A DNA stretch of 64,000 nt, from contig NC_067206.1 of the NCBI RefSeq assembly GCF_026262505.1, forward strand, positions 19,241,319-19,305,318, read 5' to 3'. This stretch comes from Trichomonas vaginalis G3. Taxonomy: Eukaryota > Parabasalia > Trichomonadida > Trichomonadidae. Within the stretch, counting starts at the first letter, position 1; each line of letters opens with the position of its first letter. Below the pieces are notes generated by a model. That model was not told where the DNA came from and made no database searches. It worked only from the letters and a program-made list of their open reading frames with translations. The translations under genes were made by a program, and so were the position numbers. Of this stretch, positions 31,343 through 41,965 are shown in pieces.

Positions 31343-31520
31343 TTTATTTTTTACATTAGTGAGGTGAAGTGGTTGGCGGCTTTGTAAATATTTAAGGTTA
31401 AGTTAGTGTTGTCGTTTGTGTTGTAAAATATACGTTGACGGTTTTGGAAAGTGTCAAATTCACATATAATGGATAAGGAGGCGCGCAGTGCCTCCGTACC
31501 CATGATATGTATACTAATCT
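31343..31520. repeat. Terminal inverted repeat of Polinton copy 1
   Basis: Reads outward to GTATACTAATCT, so the element end is CT at 31520 (AG on the complementary strand). It contains the GGAGGC...GCCTCC hairpin near 31479-31497 and a TTTTGGAAAGTGTCAAA motif (31442-31458). It aligns closely with both ends of copy 2. Flank: GACGAT, in the host fragment. Confidence 0.9.
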
Positions 31521-32562
31521 GACGATGAGGATCCGCCAGCGGATGAAGAACCGTCAGAATCTGAAAATCTTTCACTTCCAACAGATTATCCAAAATTCAA
31601 CAAAAAATCTATATTTGGTTCCGATATCAAAGTACCACCAGATTGGAAAAGGTTTTCATTTTTCTTCAAGGCGAAGGAAATTCCAGATGATCCTCAAGAA
31701 TTCCAAAATTTATTATCCAAATTTAAACAAGATCTTTATAATACGTACTCGTCTTTAATTCGTATTAATGAAGAAAACATCTCGGCTGTTGCAGTTTACG
31801 ATTCTCAGCAAGCAAAAGAAATTATGAATTCAGCTTTTACTGATTTTCATAACTTTGAGAAAATTAAGATAAACGCAATCAATTATCTTAACGTCCTCAG
31901 CCACAATCCACCATCTCTTGAAATGATAGCAGATTTTCATCCTGATTTGATACAACTTCCACAGACACTCAGAAAAACTCATGATAAGCCTAAAAAACAA
32001 AAGCTTGGTATCAAGCTTGGAAAAAATATCGGTTTTCTTGCCGTTATTGTTCAACTTATTACATTTCGACCATTAATGCACAAACTATTTGACGAATTAT
32101 TCTCTAATCCCAATGAGCAACAGTTAATATACAAAGAAATATTATCGCTCACAAATCGGAACTTTTCGGAAAATGCAGATGTTACTTATCTGTATCACCT
32201 GTACTCGAAACGGCAAAAGATACATCAAGCTGATCCAATTGATGCTTTCAAACAATTACAAGAATCGCTTGCATGTGAAGCTAGGCAACTAGATCTTATT
32301 GATTATTTCAAAAAATTCTGCTGGGGATTTACAGATAAAATTGACATTCCTCTTGTTAATAATAACGAACTTCAAGTTACTCCTACTTTTTCAGATTATC
32401 TTTTTATTGATGTTGCTGGTTTTACGTTTCCATTGGATGATTACACATGGAATAACAATCCAGCTGTAAAATCCAAACTAGTAGCCATAATAACTTATCA
32501 CAGTCGACAATATAATATTATTATTTTGGACGAAAACATCAATTCATGGATTCTCTTTTGTA
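31521..32562 (+). pseudogene. Host gene fragment between two Polintons (ubiquitin-hydrolase-like?)
   Basis: A single open frame runs across the whole interval between the element ends, about 347 codons, with neither start nor stop of its own in the fragment. It begins in an acidic stretch (DDEDPPADEEPSESEN) and has a helical middle. It ends KLVAIITYHSRQYNIIILDE, then NINSWILFC, a pattern recalling the C-terminal His box and W-F-D strand of C19 ubiquitin hydrolases; that family guess is weak. Both sides are cut by Polinton termini. Codon choice is host-like and AT-rich. I see no continuation at either outer flank inside the window. Confidence 0.6.
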
Positions 32563-32755
32563 AGTTAGTATACAAGTCTCGTGTACGGAGGCACTGCGTT
32601 CCTCCGTACGCAATACTTGTGAATTTGACACTTTACAAAACCGTTAACGTATATTTTACAACACAAACACAAACACCAACTTAACCTTAAATATTTATAA
32701 AGCCGCCAACCACTTCACCTTACTACTGTAAAAATAAACGTTCTCACTTACAAAA
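32563..32755. repeat. Left terminal inverted repeat of Polinton copy 2
   Basis: Starts AGTTAGTATACAAG. It contains a 9-bp-stem hairpin (GTACGGAGG ... CCTCCGTAC, about 32583-32609) and TTGACACTTTACAAAA (32625-32640), and ends with AAATAAACGTTCTCAC. Complementary to 54995-55181. Confidence 0.92.
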
Positions 32756-33070
32756 GTATTGCAACTCTTCCCATTGCTGTGCTTCACACAATAGTTCATA
32801 TTCTTCAGTATCGCTGCTGTCGCTCCAATCGTCAGAGTCAAAATCACTGTCATAGTTTATACCTGTAAGTTTTGACAAAGCTAATGAAACACGCTTACCG
32901 TTTGTATCGTATGCTTGTATAAACTTTCCATTCTTCATTCCTTCATAAACGCTCAAACTAACTTTACCCTTTCTCCCTCGTATCTGATAGAATGTATTTT
33001 CACGAGGAACGAAGAACAAATTCTTGAACTCATGACCGTTGTAGTTTGTTATCTCAATAGTTTTCGTCAT
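32744..33070 (-). CDS. Subterminal small acidic-tailed protein (108 aa), copy 2
   Basis: Homologue of 31017-31337, with a longer acidic tail (YDSDFDSDDWSDSSDTEE). Its stop lies inside the terminal repeat. The TTTATTTTTAT motif lies 4 bp before the start. Paralogue of 54655-54939. Confidence 0.65.
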   Translation of the reverse strand: MTKTIEITNYNGHEFKNLFFVPRENTFYQIRGRKGKVSLSVYEGMKNGKFIQAYDTNGKRVSLALSKLTGINYDSDFDSDDWSDSSDTEEYELLCEAQQWEELQYFCK

Positions 33071-33149
33071 TTATATAAAAATAAAATAAAAAATAAACTT
33101 AAAAATTAATGATATCACCACTCCCACACGTATGAAAAACATCCATTTA

Positions 33150-33203
33150 AATTTAGGGTAGAAGGTTAGATCTAACCTCATTTCTACCCTCATTTCTAAC
33201 CTT
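33150..33203. repeat. GGTTAGATCTAACC fold-back repeat
   Basis: Central perfect palindrome GGTTAGATCTAACC at 33164-33177, flanked by AGGGTAGAA on the left and TTTCTACCCT on the right. Lies upstream of the 108-codon gene. This repeat is at the equivalent inner place as the 54500-54552 copy at the other end of the element. Confidence 0.8.
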
Positions 33204-33210
33204 GTTGAAT

Positions 33211-33738
33211 TCATTGCTTTATAACTCTCTTCCTTGGTTTCTTTTTAGTTGCTTTCTTCACGTCTGTCTCCAACTTGACTGTCTTTCTTCTTCGTCCGTA
33301 ATGATACCAGTTACTTCCACCAGTCAATGGGTCAAATAGTCTTTCGTAAGGGTTCCCATACATTCCATAGGGACCATACGGAAGAACTACTAGTGGAGAA
33401 GAAACATTTTCTTTAGTTCCATCGACTCTATTTAAATGCATTGTTTCACCTTTCATCTGGTCATTAAAGTCTTTTGCGTGTTTTGCAAACTCATCGTCCT
33501 TTCCTAAAGCATTTTCTGACTCAGTCGCAACCAAATTGGATGCTTTATTTATGAGCCCTATTTTATTTAATCTTAACTTCTTTGCAACCCAGCCTCCAAT
33601 CTTTCCTTTATTTGCATCTAATGTCTTCGAAACCCTTCCTCCACTCATTTTATTTACTGCGTCATAAGCTCCAAGTGCTTTTGCTCCAAATGCTAATGCT
33701 TTTGTTCCCATTGCGCCTAAAGCTGCCCAAGCTACCAT
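33211..33738 (-). CDS. Gly/Ala-rich basic protein (175 aa), virion candidate, copy 2
   Basis: Nearly identical to 30420-30944 and intact. Its start directly abuts the stop of the 74-codon gene, as in copy 1, so the small-gene unit is conserved. Confidence 0.65.
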   Translation of the reverse strand: MVAWAALGAMGTKALAFGAKALGAYDAVNKMSGGRVSKTLDANKGKIGGWVAKKLRLNKIGLINKASNLVATESENALGKDDEFAKHAKDFNDQMKGETMHLNRVDGTKENVSSPLVVLPYGPYGMYGNPYERLFDPLTGGSNWYHYGRRRKTVKLETDVKKATKKKPRKRVIKQ

Positions 33739-33963
33739 TTACACCATATTAAAATCATCTCTCTTCAATATTATCTCATAAAAGTTCTCGTTACTGGAGA
33801 AAGTCAATGAAACATAAACGTTCTCACGGGCTTCGCCCTCACCGCTTTGCGGTCTATCTAACTTATTTCTTATATCATCTATACGCTTCAAAATGTCTGA
33901 ACAATTGCTAACATCTTCTACAACAGTTATTTCATCATGAATGACCTTCAAGAACAAGCTCAT
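33739..33963 (-). CDS. Small Polinton protein (74 aa), copy 2
   Basis: Same protein as 30195-30419, including the in-frame GC double hairpin (33828-33853). It sits between the minor-capsid candidate and the Gly/Ala-rich gene with no spacing on either side. Confidence 0.6.
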   Translation of the reverse strand: MSLFLKVIHDEITVVEDVSNCSDILKRIDDIRNKLDRPQSGEGEARENVYVSLTFSSNENFYEIILKRDDFNMV

Positions 33964-34841
33964 TTAATATGCTATTAAAATCATCTCAATAATGAGTCCA
34001 TCCTTTCCATCTTTAGGTAGCACAACATCTTTCATTGAAGAAGGTTCGACAAGTCTTATGTTAAACTTACTGACAAAGTTTGTTATACTATAATGCTTTG
34101 GCGGTGAATACATATAGTTTGAAAGACATAATATAGATTCTTCAGCAAATTCACTTATACTGGATTTTATAACAATGTTCTCACGAGACCAAATACCACC
34201 AATTGACAATCTTGTAAGCAATCCTGCTGAACCTTCAACTGTAAACGTCGATGGTAACATTCCACGAAGGTCATCTATTGACATCTTTGAGTCACTGAAT
34301 TTAAAGATTTTCTTAAAGCAATCGTCATTATCTAACCATGCAATAGCTTTGAAGTTTTCATTCGAATATACATCTGCTTCATTAAATGTAAAACCTGACT
34401 TCTTTGCAGAGACGAAAAATCTATTGAGTTTGTTTCAAAATTATATGCTATGGTAACTTCTGAAGGTAATGGATGCCCTTCCGCAGTAAGTTGTTCTCTC
34501 ACTACCGTTTGAAGCTTTGCGTTAAAAACTTTCATGTCATCTCCTGTATCTAAGTTCACATACACAGCAACAGGAAAACTATCTTGCTTCTTTGTTTCAT
34601 CATTATACCTCAAAACATTAAAGTTCTTCAATAATATTGTTCTTCCTGCTGGAATACTTCGAACCTGTCTGATTTCAATAGCTTTCTCACCTCCTACATA
34701 CTCTACCCAGTGTCTTGGATATTCATAAGTATACTGACTTTCTTGAATTTTGGTAGGTTTCATCATAACGTGTTCATAGTATATCTTTATACTCTTGTCA
34801 GTTAGACTCGGTGCTATGTTCTGAATATTTCTGACTTGCAT
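33964..34841 (-). pseudogene. Minor capsid (penton-like) candidate, copy 2
   Basis: Homologue of 29316-30194. Start at 34841, 16 bp from the divergent packaging ATPase. Interrupted about once or twice. Identity rests on position and strand-rich composition. Confidence 0.5.
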
Positions 34842-34857
34842 TTTTAATGGAGATAAA

Positions 34858-35740
34858 ATGAAGCATTTAATACATGATGTAGATGAAGACATGAATGAAA
34901 GCAGTGAAAACTTAACATTCTCTCATTCTTCCTTTCAGTAAGGACTATGAGTTCTGTTCAAATGGTGTGTATTTCTATTGTGGAAAGATGGGTTCAGGTA
35001 AGACATTTAACCTCATTCGTCATATACTCATAACAGAGCGTTTAGGAAACGACTCTTACTATGACCAAATCATTATATCAGCAACTTCAGACTCTATGGA
35101 CTCAACAGCGAAAACATTTATGTCAAAAGTTCAAGCCTCTGTCGTTAAAGTTCCAGACAGTGAACTCATTGAATTTCTTCAACGTTACATTCGACGTAAG
35201 AGGAAATATTATGCCATCGTAGAATTCATACAGTCAGGAATGCAAAAGACTTCTGAGGAGATGGAAAGAATTATTGACAAACACCACTTACGTCAGTACT
35301 CAGGAGTTTACGATATGAAACGACTGACAAACTACATTCTATCAAAACTTTCAAAATACCCCTTCAAAAAATATCCTCAAACACTTTATGTTTGTGACGA
35401 CTTCGCTGGAAAAGGTTTAGTGTCAAAGCCTGACTCACCATTAGCTAACATCATAACTAAAGTCAGACATTACCACTTAACTGTAGCAATACTTATGCAA
35501 ACATGGAGGTTTTTAGCTTTAAACATAAAACGTCTCATAACTGACTTCGTTATCTTTCAAGGTTTCTCACGCTATGACATTGAACTCATTTGGAAACAGT
35601 CAGGTATAACATTACCTTTTGAAGAAATTTGGGAAGCATATAAGTCTCTCATCTCTCCTCGTTCATACCTTGAGATTCATATCATGACTAATACCATTAA
35701 AGTCAAAAATATTCCATGGGAACGACCAACATTGTTTTAA
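34858..35740 (+). pseudogene. A32/FtsK-like packaging ATPase, copy 2
   Basis: Counterpart of 28412-29299 with Walker A GKMGSGKT and a Walker B strand ending in CDDFAGKG. The C-terminal nine tenths reads through. Broken near once. Convergent with the next gene, as in copy 1. Confidence 0.85.
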
Positions 35741-36137
35741 AGCTTAACCTTCAATTGACTGATGGTAAACAAATTCCATGCATCTCTGTCGCCATTTCTG
35801 TTAATATTTTTGCTGTCATTCATATCATCCACTTCCCCATCCGTTAGCTTTTGAGGATATGGTTAGAATAGCTGTTCTTAAATGAAGGCTTTTCACCTTT
35901 GAGAGCATAAACTCTATAACTTTCTGCATACTTTATGTTTGAACCTCCTGAGCCATCATTGACATAAATTTTTATAGGCTTCCACCCTTTGTTCATGTTC
36001 CTGCTTCTTCCCTTAGCTCTTTTGTTCAGTAGTTCTACATCTTTATACACAGCACCTGTCTCAGTGAATTCAACAATATTTTCATTCGTTAGCTTTACAT
36101 TCAAACCCTTGTCGAGTATATTGTTCATTTCATACAT
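35737..36137 (-). pseudogene. Unknown small Polinton protein (about 130 codons), copy 2
   Basis: Homologue of 28016-28415, containing WKPIKIYVNDGSGGSNIKYA. Interrupted about once. Overlaps the ATPase stop by 4 bp. Confidence 0.55.
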
Positions 36138-36162
36138 ATAAAAGGTTTTTATTCTATATGAA

Positions 36163-36777
36163 ATGAGAAGCAAATCCATCTTAGCTGGTGCCGTTAATGT
36201 TCCAATTGAACCAACATCAAATGTTGACTCACGAACGACAAACAATATTGTCATAAAGAACTATAGTTCGGAGTGTTTGAAAGAAAAAGAACCAGAACTT
36301 AAGTCGGTGAATTTAAACTCAGCTTCAAACGCTAACGCTACATCAGATGTTAAGTTAGAGTATCCACCACTGGACCAAATTCTTTCAAGAGAAGCCAACG
36401 ACAACCCTTACACAAATGTTCAAACAAATCCTTCAGATAACGTAGACCATTACCTTCTTCAGTTATACCAAACAATTTTACTCAAAGACGATAAGAAGCT
36501 TTTGACAAATCTTATAAGCAAGAACCAAATAATTCTAACAAAGGAGGACCTTGAAAATGTTATCTCACGAATAACAGGAAAGCAATGTGTCATTGACTAT
36601 CTCGACCCTGAAATCGAATGCTGTGGTCAAACTCCACTATTCATGAAAATAGGTAACATCCGCATCATTGAAACACCAGGAACTACAGGAGTTGAGTTTA
36701 AGTATAAATATTCGAACGAGTATACAAAACTTTCAACAGAATATAAACTTTGCTTGAAATATGTTTTAGTAAATTAA
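36163..36777 (+). CDS. Unknown Polinton protein (204 aa)
   Basis: Intact here. N-terminal 80 residues are Asn/Ser/Glu-rich and probably flexible (NSASNANATSDVKLEYPP). The middle is helical (NVDHYLLQLYQTILLKDDKK), with a short C-terminal strand-rich part (ETPGTTGVEFKYKYSNEYTK). No membrane span or enzyme motif. Divergent from the previous gene over 25 bp. Its stop overlaps that of the convergent 79-codon gene by 4 bp. Confidence 0.65.
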   Translation: MRSKSILAGAVNVPIEPTSNVDSRTTNNIVIKNYSSECLKEKEPELKSVNLNSASNANATSDVKLEYPPLDQILSREANDNPYTNVQTNPSDNVDHYLLQLYQTILLKDDKKLLTNLISKNQIILTKEDLENVISRITGKQCVIDYLDPEIECCGQTPLFMKIGNIRIIETPGTTGVEFKYKYSNEYTKLSTEYKLCLKYVLVN

Positions 36778-37013
36778 AGCAATTTGTAATATCTATCCAA
36801 AACTTCTTCAACAGTATCGAACTCATCTTCATAATGCAAACCTAATCTTATTGACTTGGTGCAGTTTTCACTAACACAATATTTTTCTGTTCTCTTGACT
36901 GACATAACTAACTCATTTGTTTCATCAAACAGCAACAACCAAAGTTCATGACCTAATACATAACATTCATACTTTATATTTTTAGCTCTGAGTTCTCTTG
37001 TAAGCTGTTGCAT
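36774..37013 (-). CDS. Small unknown protein (79 aa), copy 2
   Basis: Homologue of 27111-27353 with the same 40-bp overlap into the upstream 254-codon gene. Conservation of the overlap in both copies supports real coding. Confidence 0.6.
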   Translation of the reverse strand: MQQLTRELRAKNIKYECYVLGHELWLLLFDETNELVMSVKRTEKYCVSENCTKSIRLGLHYEDEFDTVEEVLDRYYKLL

Positions 37014-37738
37014 TTAATATTTTCTAAAAAGTCAACTTCAACAGTCATTCGCACTGGTGCCTTCAGTTCTACAGGCTCTCCTTGAAAGTCAACAAGTCTG
37101 AATTGCATGTCTTTCAAATTATGAGGACTAATGCGAACCCATTTACCTAAATGAGTTGCTATGACAGGAACATTTGGAATGAACATTGAATTTACTGCAT
37201 AACAGAAAGACTTATATTCTACTGAACCTTTACTATTAACTCCTGAAATACCTGTGACATTAGCTATTTTTGACTCAATGTACAAACAATTGCCATAACA
37301 TACGTATGGAACAGATTTCATCTCAATCGTTTTGTCAACACTTTTCAAAGGAAATGTCATATGGTATGCTCCCAGAAGCAATTGAACTCTATGACTCATT
37401 CTTGGTATCTTGAACTCTTTCTTGCTACTGAACTTCAATGTTCCCTCAGAAGAGAGTTCGACATCTATGTTGTCAATAGTTTCTTCATTTATGAGAGTAT
37501 TTATGACTCCAGCAATTTTATCTATTCTATACCCAGCTCTGTTAGGAAATGTTATAACACTTCTTTTGTCATCTATTTCAATCTCTATGAAATCTGTTTC
37601 ATCTGTTATGACAAAAGTTGCGATAGTATTGAAGTCAACAACTCTGAAAGCAAGTGCTTCATTCTGAAGTCCTAAGTTTGTTTGTAGCTTTACTGTCCGG
37701 TATTCGTTTGGGTCTGTACTTTGCAAATAGAACAACAT
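36974..37738 (-). CDS. Unknown Polinton protein, 254 aa (strand-rich), copy 2
   Basis: Homologue of 26386-27150 and intact. The two proteins differ at only a few residues. Divergent from the fibre gene with 17 bp between starts. Confidence 0.7.
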   Translation of the reverse strand: MLFYLQSTDPNEYRTVKLQTNLGLQNEALAFRVVDFNTIATFVITDETDFIEIEIDDKRSVITFPNRAGYRIDKIAGVINTLINEETIDNIDVELSSEGTLKFSSKKEFKIPRMSHRVQLLLGAYHMTFPLKSVDKTIEMKSVPYVCYGNCLYIESKIANVTGISGVNSKGSVEYKSFCYAVNSMFIPNVPVIATHLGKWVRISPHNLKDMQFRLVDFQGEPVELKAPVRMTVEVDFLENIKCNSLQENSELKI

Positions 37739-37755
37739 TTTATTCTCATTAAAAT

Positions 37756-40579
37756 ATGACTATAGCTGCATATGCGTATGAAACAAATGAAGCAAGAAGA
37801 GCACATGAACTAGTAAACGAAAACTCAACTTTAACAGTGAAGGCAATGATTTAGTCATTGACGATGGAAAAACTAAAAAAGTCATTGATTTCGATACTTT
37901 TAACACTTATGACCCATTCATTACAATAAGCAAGGTTCCATCATAAATGATGGAACGGTGCAATATATAAATTCAACAGTAGATGCCTCATTAGTGAAAG
38001 TATTAAATGTTCTCATTGAATTGTTAAAGAGCTTTCGATTTGACGACAACATTAAATGCTTAAAGAATTTAGTCATGAATGAGAAACAAATTCTTGGCGT
38101 TGCTGGTAACAGTAATGATGTACACCTTATGACATTAGAATATTATAACGAACATAAAGATGAACTGAAAGGAGAGAAGGGTGACACCGGACCTCAAGGA
38201 CCTCAAGGACCACAAGGAATACAAGGAATACAAGGAATACAAGGACCTCAAGGCGAGAACGGTTTGGATGGTGTAGATGGAAAGGATGGAAAAACTGCTA
38301 AATCATGGATATGGAACCTTATAAATACTGGTTTAACAGCTGCTTCATATGGAGTTCTTCAATACCAAATCGGAAAGATATGGGCGGTACTTGGTGAAGA
38401 AGTTTTAAATGACGTTAAAAATGCTTTGAACTTCATTTCAAATGGTTCGGATACTATTAAAACTTTATCTGGTTGGATGCAAGAAACAAGGAGTCAAATA
38501 GATACTGTAAGACGTATAGCAAACAATGCACGTACGGGATTGGATACTTTACGAGAAGCACAAAATACACTAAAGGAAGCAAATGATATTCTTGGCTCAG
38601 TATCAGACATGCATGAAGATTGGCTTAAAGGTATTGACAAATCTTTAAAAAATCACAGTCAGTCTATTGCTGACTACAAGAAAAGTATAGATTTTTTACA
38701 TAGTGCTATGGACGTACATGATGGAAGCATAAGGAACTTACTTAATGCTAACAATAACTTACCAGGAACTATTAAAGCATTTATAAAGTCCTTTGTAAAA
38801 CCCGGTGCTCTAACATTTAGGTCTTTGAGAGCAAGAGCATTGAAGTCAAGAGATGCAGAAACTCCAACAGAACCTACAGAAGGAACTGAAACAACAGAAA
38901 CTCCAAAAGAACCACCAAAACCAACAGCTAATGAAATATTGTTCGAATATTTTCCAAGGTACTCTGTTCTCATTGCATACATTCAAGAAATACTTAAGAA
39001 AGCAGACTTGACTTTAGGAGATGATGAAAGTTCTGTATATCTTTCGTTCCAGTTTCAAATAGCAGAACTTTTGAGACAGATATGCTTAATGTATGACAAC
39101 ATCTCTGATTTCACAAGATATGATGACGACCATGACCCCGAACACGGTGAAGAAGAAGTTTTACAAACATCCATTAAGACAGGAAAGGTTTTAACACAAA
39201 GTCTCATTATTGACACCAAAGATGGTGAAGTGGATGTTCTTCAAGAGCTGAAGAAAAATACTTCTGAAGGAGGTGGTGGTAGGCATGAACTTGAAATAAA
39301 TGAGATAGAAGAGAAATTAGCCGAAAAAGCAGATAAAGAACATAAACACAATATCTCCGATATAAATGAACTTCAAGCTACATTAAATAGTAAAGCGGAC
39401 AAAAATGAACTTGACGCAATGAACAAAGTTTTGAAATCTCATAAACACAATATCTCCGATATAAATGAACTTCAAGCTACATTAAATAGTAAAGCGGACA
39501 AGAACCATGTTCATTATATAAGTTCAGATGAACAGATTATAACGGACTATCATGGATATTTAACACGAAGTGATGAAGCGAAGACAAAAAATGTTAATGA
39601 AAGAAGATATAAATACATTCGTGCTAAAGGTTATGACATAAGCTGTACTGTACAGTATGATGTAGCTAAAGCACCAGAAGCATTTGGTTATACCGGTGAA
39701 ATTTATGCCTCTACTTTCAATGTTAACGGTGTACTAGTTGAACCAAGATTTACTTTGAGAGTTAAGTCAAAAATAACGTTTGAAGATGCTATTAAAAGTA
39801 AAGCTGACAAAGATGAACTCGAAGCAATGAACAAAGTTTTGAAATCTCATAAACACAATATCTCCGATATAAATGAACTTCAAGCTACATTAAATAGTAA
39901 AGCCGACAAAAATCATACACATAAATCCTTCACTACTGTTAGAGCAGACGACATAATATTGAACTTTGACCTTGGTTCAAGTGCACCTTTAGAGAATCCG
40001 AGTACAAGCGTAAAAGATACTCTTAACAATTTAGATAAGAGTTGCAGGAATATCGAAGATCATGCCAGAAACTTTGAAGCATATGAACTACCAACAATGT
40101 TAGATAAGAAAGCAGATAAAACAGAGCTTCAAACATTAAAGACTCAGATTCTTGAAACATTATATCCTATAGGTTCTATTTATACGTCAATGAATTCAAC
40201 AAATCCAGAAACAGTTTTAGGTTTTGGTACTTGGGAACAGATTGTAGACAAATTCTTATACTGTGCTAACTCTTCAAAGCAAACAGGGGGTTCGAAGAAA
40301 ATTACTGAAGCAAACTTACCTGCGCACACTCATACAGGAACTACAAACTTTTCTGGCGACCATAGCCACTCATTAAGAGACCACCCATTATACAACTCAG
40401 AATATAAATCTGGCAATGACGTTTTATCTCCATCTTATAACAATTCAGCAAAAAAGACTTTTCGACAAACTGAACCAGGAGGAAATCATGTCCATACTTT
40501 CACAACAAATCCAACAGGCTCGGGTGCAGATTATATGCCACCATTTATGACTGTATTCGCATGGTATAGAGTTCAATGA
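37756..40579 (+). pseudogene. Phage-like fibre protein: collagen repeats, coiled coil, tail-collar end
   Basis: About 940 codons in span, most of it one open frame. Order: helical N-terminus; collagen-type Gly-X-Y stretch (about 38180-38290, GDTGPQGPQGPQGIQGIQG); long coiled coil with an EPTEGTETTETP linker; three shaft repeats HKHNISDINELQATLNSKAD; then a C-terminal domain with PIGSIYTSMNSTNPETVLGF, LPAHTHTGTTNFSGDHSHS, GGNHVHTF and MPPFMTVFAWYR. The last part matches the tail-collar/Gp10-type receptor-binding fold known from phage fibres. It probably forms a trimeric host-binding spike. Broken about once. Precedes the integrase by 40 bp. Confidence 0.85.
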
Positions 40580-40619
40580 ACGCGCTTGAGCCTAGAATAA
40601 ACTCTTTAACTTTACATAA

Positions 40620-41705
40620 ATGAGCTTGAAAGAAGTATTCGAACAACATCCATGGAGGTCATTTAAGAAGTTCAATGAAGCTGCAAAGAGTCGGGGATTT
40701 ACTAACAGAGCTGAAGTGAAAAGGTTCTTTGACAAAAATGTTGTACATCAAACAAAAATAAACCCTTACGACTACTTTTTACCAATTTACTCCAACACTC
40801 CTGACGCATACCAATTTGACACTCTCATTCAAAGCAGAAAAGGAGGACATAAACCATTCCTCATCTTCATAAATGTTAACACTCGCAAAGCTTTTGCGTA
40901 TATAATGAGAAATAAAGGAACTCGTGAAGTGTTAAGAGTTTTACAAAAGTTTGTAGCAGAACATAGCCCAAGTACTTTAACATCAGACCAAGACAGTGCA
41001 TACCTCAGCAACGAAATCACAGAATTTCTCATTAAGCATAACATAACTCACTACACTACTGAAGACCATAACCATAATATTTTAGGTATCATTAATCGCT
41101 TCATAAGAACGCTCAGAGATTTAAATCAAGAGCGAGACTTTACCGAAGAAACAATGAAACATTTTCTCGAAGTATATAATTCCTCAACAAATTCTACAAC
41201 AGGACATACACCAAATTCAATGACACAACAACAAGAAGAAAAGTATATACAAAAGAAACGAAGCCAAACACAAAATATCAGAAATTCAACACAATTTACC
41301 CTCATTCCTGGTACAAAAGTTCGTGTAGTTCTTGACGACAAACCGTTGACAAAGAAACGTTTAAGGTTAAGTCGAAATTATTATATCGTAGACTCTACGC
41401 AAGGTAATGGATATCTTATAAAAGCTGCCGACGACTCTATTGCGTTTTACCCTCGACATAAATTAGTCGAAAGTAGTAATGGCAAACTTGCTGAAACCAT
41501 TGACGAAGCAAAGCGAGGAGTGGTTATTGAAATACTTGGCTACAACATAAACGATGACACTTATAAAGTAAGATATGAAGGAGGCGTTGAAGATGTTATA
41601 CCATCTAAGAACTTGAGAGAGTCGAAGCCAACACATCTGGGACCATTAGAGCGGGAGTACTGGAAAGACAAAAATATGCCAGAAAGAATAAGAAAATTCT
41701 TCTAA
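40620..41705 (+). CDS. Polinton retroviral-type integrase (361 aa), copy 2
   Basis: Same length and nearly the same sequence as 22212-23297, with YQFDTLIQS and LTSDQDSAYL core motifs and the C-terminal SH3/chromo-like module. Frame open. Followed by a GC double hairpin (41785-41810) and a fold-back repeat before the KilA-N gene. Confidence 0.92.
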   Translation: MSLKEVFEQHPWRSFKKFNEAAKSRGFTNRAEVKRFFDKNVVHQTKINPYDYFLPIYSNTPDAYQFDTLIQSRKGGHKPFLIFINVNTRKAFAYIMRNKGTREVLRVLQKFVAEHSPSTLTSDQDSAYLSNEITEFLIKHNITHYTTEDHNHNILGIINRFIRTLRDLNQERDFTEETMKHFLEVYNSSTNSTTGHTPNSMTQQQEEKYIQKKRSQTQNIRNSTQFTLIPGTKVRVVLDDKPLTKKRLRLSRNYYIVDSTQGNGYLIKAADDSIAFYPRHKLVESSNGKLAETIDEAKRGVVIEILGYNINDDTYKVRYEGGVEDVIPSKNLRESKPTHLGPLEREYWKDKNMPERIRKFF

Positions 41706-41784
41706 ACTTTTTCATTAGATGTAAATCAGACATGAACGAGAACAGTCATGATATCATTAATGGTACCATTTATTTTAACATAAA

Positions 41785-41810
41785 GACGCAAAGCGGCGAG
41801 GACGAAGTCC
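41785..41810. repeat. GC-rich double hairpin after integrase, copy 2
   Basis: GACGCAAAGCGGC and GGACGAAGTCC. Counterpart of 22108-22132 with altered but still paired stem bases. Confidence 0.75.
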
Positions 41811-41827
41811 ATGACCAAAAATAATGT

Positions 41828-41892
41828 TTAGGGTAGATGGTTAGATCTAACCTCATTTCTACCCTCATTTCTACCCTCATGAATTTTCATGA
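41828..41892. repeat. GGTTAGATCTAACC fold-back repeat
   Basis: Palindrome centre at 41839-41852, flanked by AGGGTAGAT and repeated TTTCTACCCTCA words. Lies upstream of the KilA-N gene. Confidence 0.8.
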
Positions 41893-41900
41893 ATTTCCTT

Positions 41901-41965
41901 AAGATAGAAAAAATAAAGTTAGTTTTATTTTTATTTATTTTTTTATTTTGTATGTAAGAACAGAA
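41901..41965 (+). promoter_or_regulatory. KilA-type upstream cassette before KilA-N gene
   Basis: AAAATAAAGTTAGTTTTATT can fold on itself. It is followed by a T-rich run and the leader TGTATGTAAGAACAGAA, which ends at the ATG. Nearly the same sequence stands before 42940, 44224 and 44927. Confidence 0.65.

Larger units (their letters stand above)
12965..31520. mobile_element. Polinton/Maverick copy 1 (one terminal repeat visible), broken
   Basis: About 18.6 kb collinear with 32563-52103 of copy 2 but in the opposite orientation. Contents from right end inward: terminal repeat, three small genes, minor-capsid candidate, packaging ATPase, three or four unknowns, fibre gene, integrase, KilA-N gene, MSV199-like gene, small genes, family B polymerase and a 285-codon gene. 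The capsid end is absent; homology stops at about 12965 beside the palindromic fossil. The integrase, ATPase and polymerase-domain frames still read through, while about ten interruptions are spread over the other genes. Integrase proteins of the two copies differ at only a handful of residues, so the pair is young. Confidence 0.9.

Noticed and set aside
31521-32562. Calling the host fragment a ubiquitin hydrolase
   Set aside because: Only one C-terminal pattern resembles C19 enzymes and the fragment has no catalytic cysteine region, so the identity stays open.
37756-40579. Bacterial or phage contamination suggested by the collar-type fibre
   Set aside because: The gene is embedded collinearly in two Polintons with the same codon use and flanked by integrase and eukaryotic-type elements.
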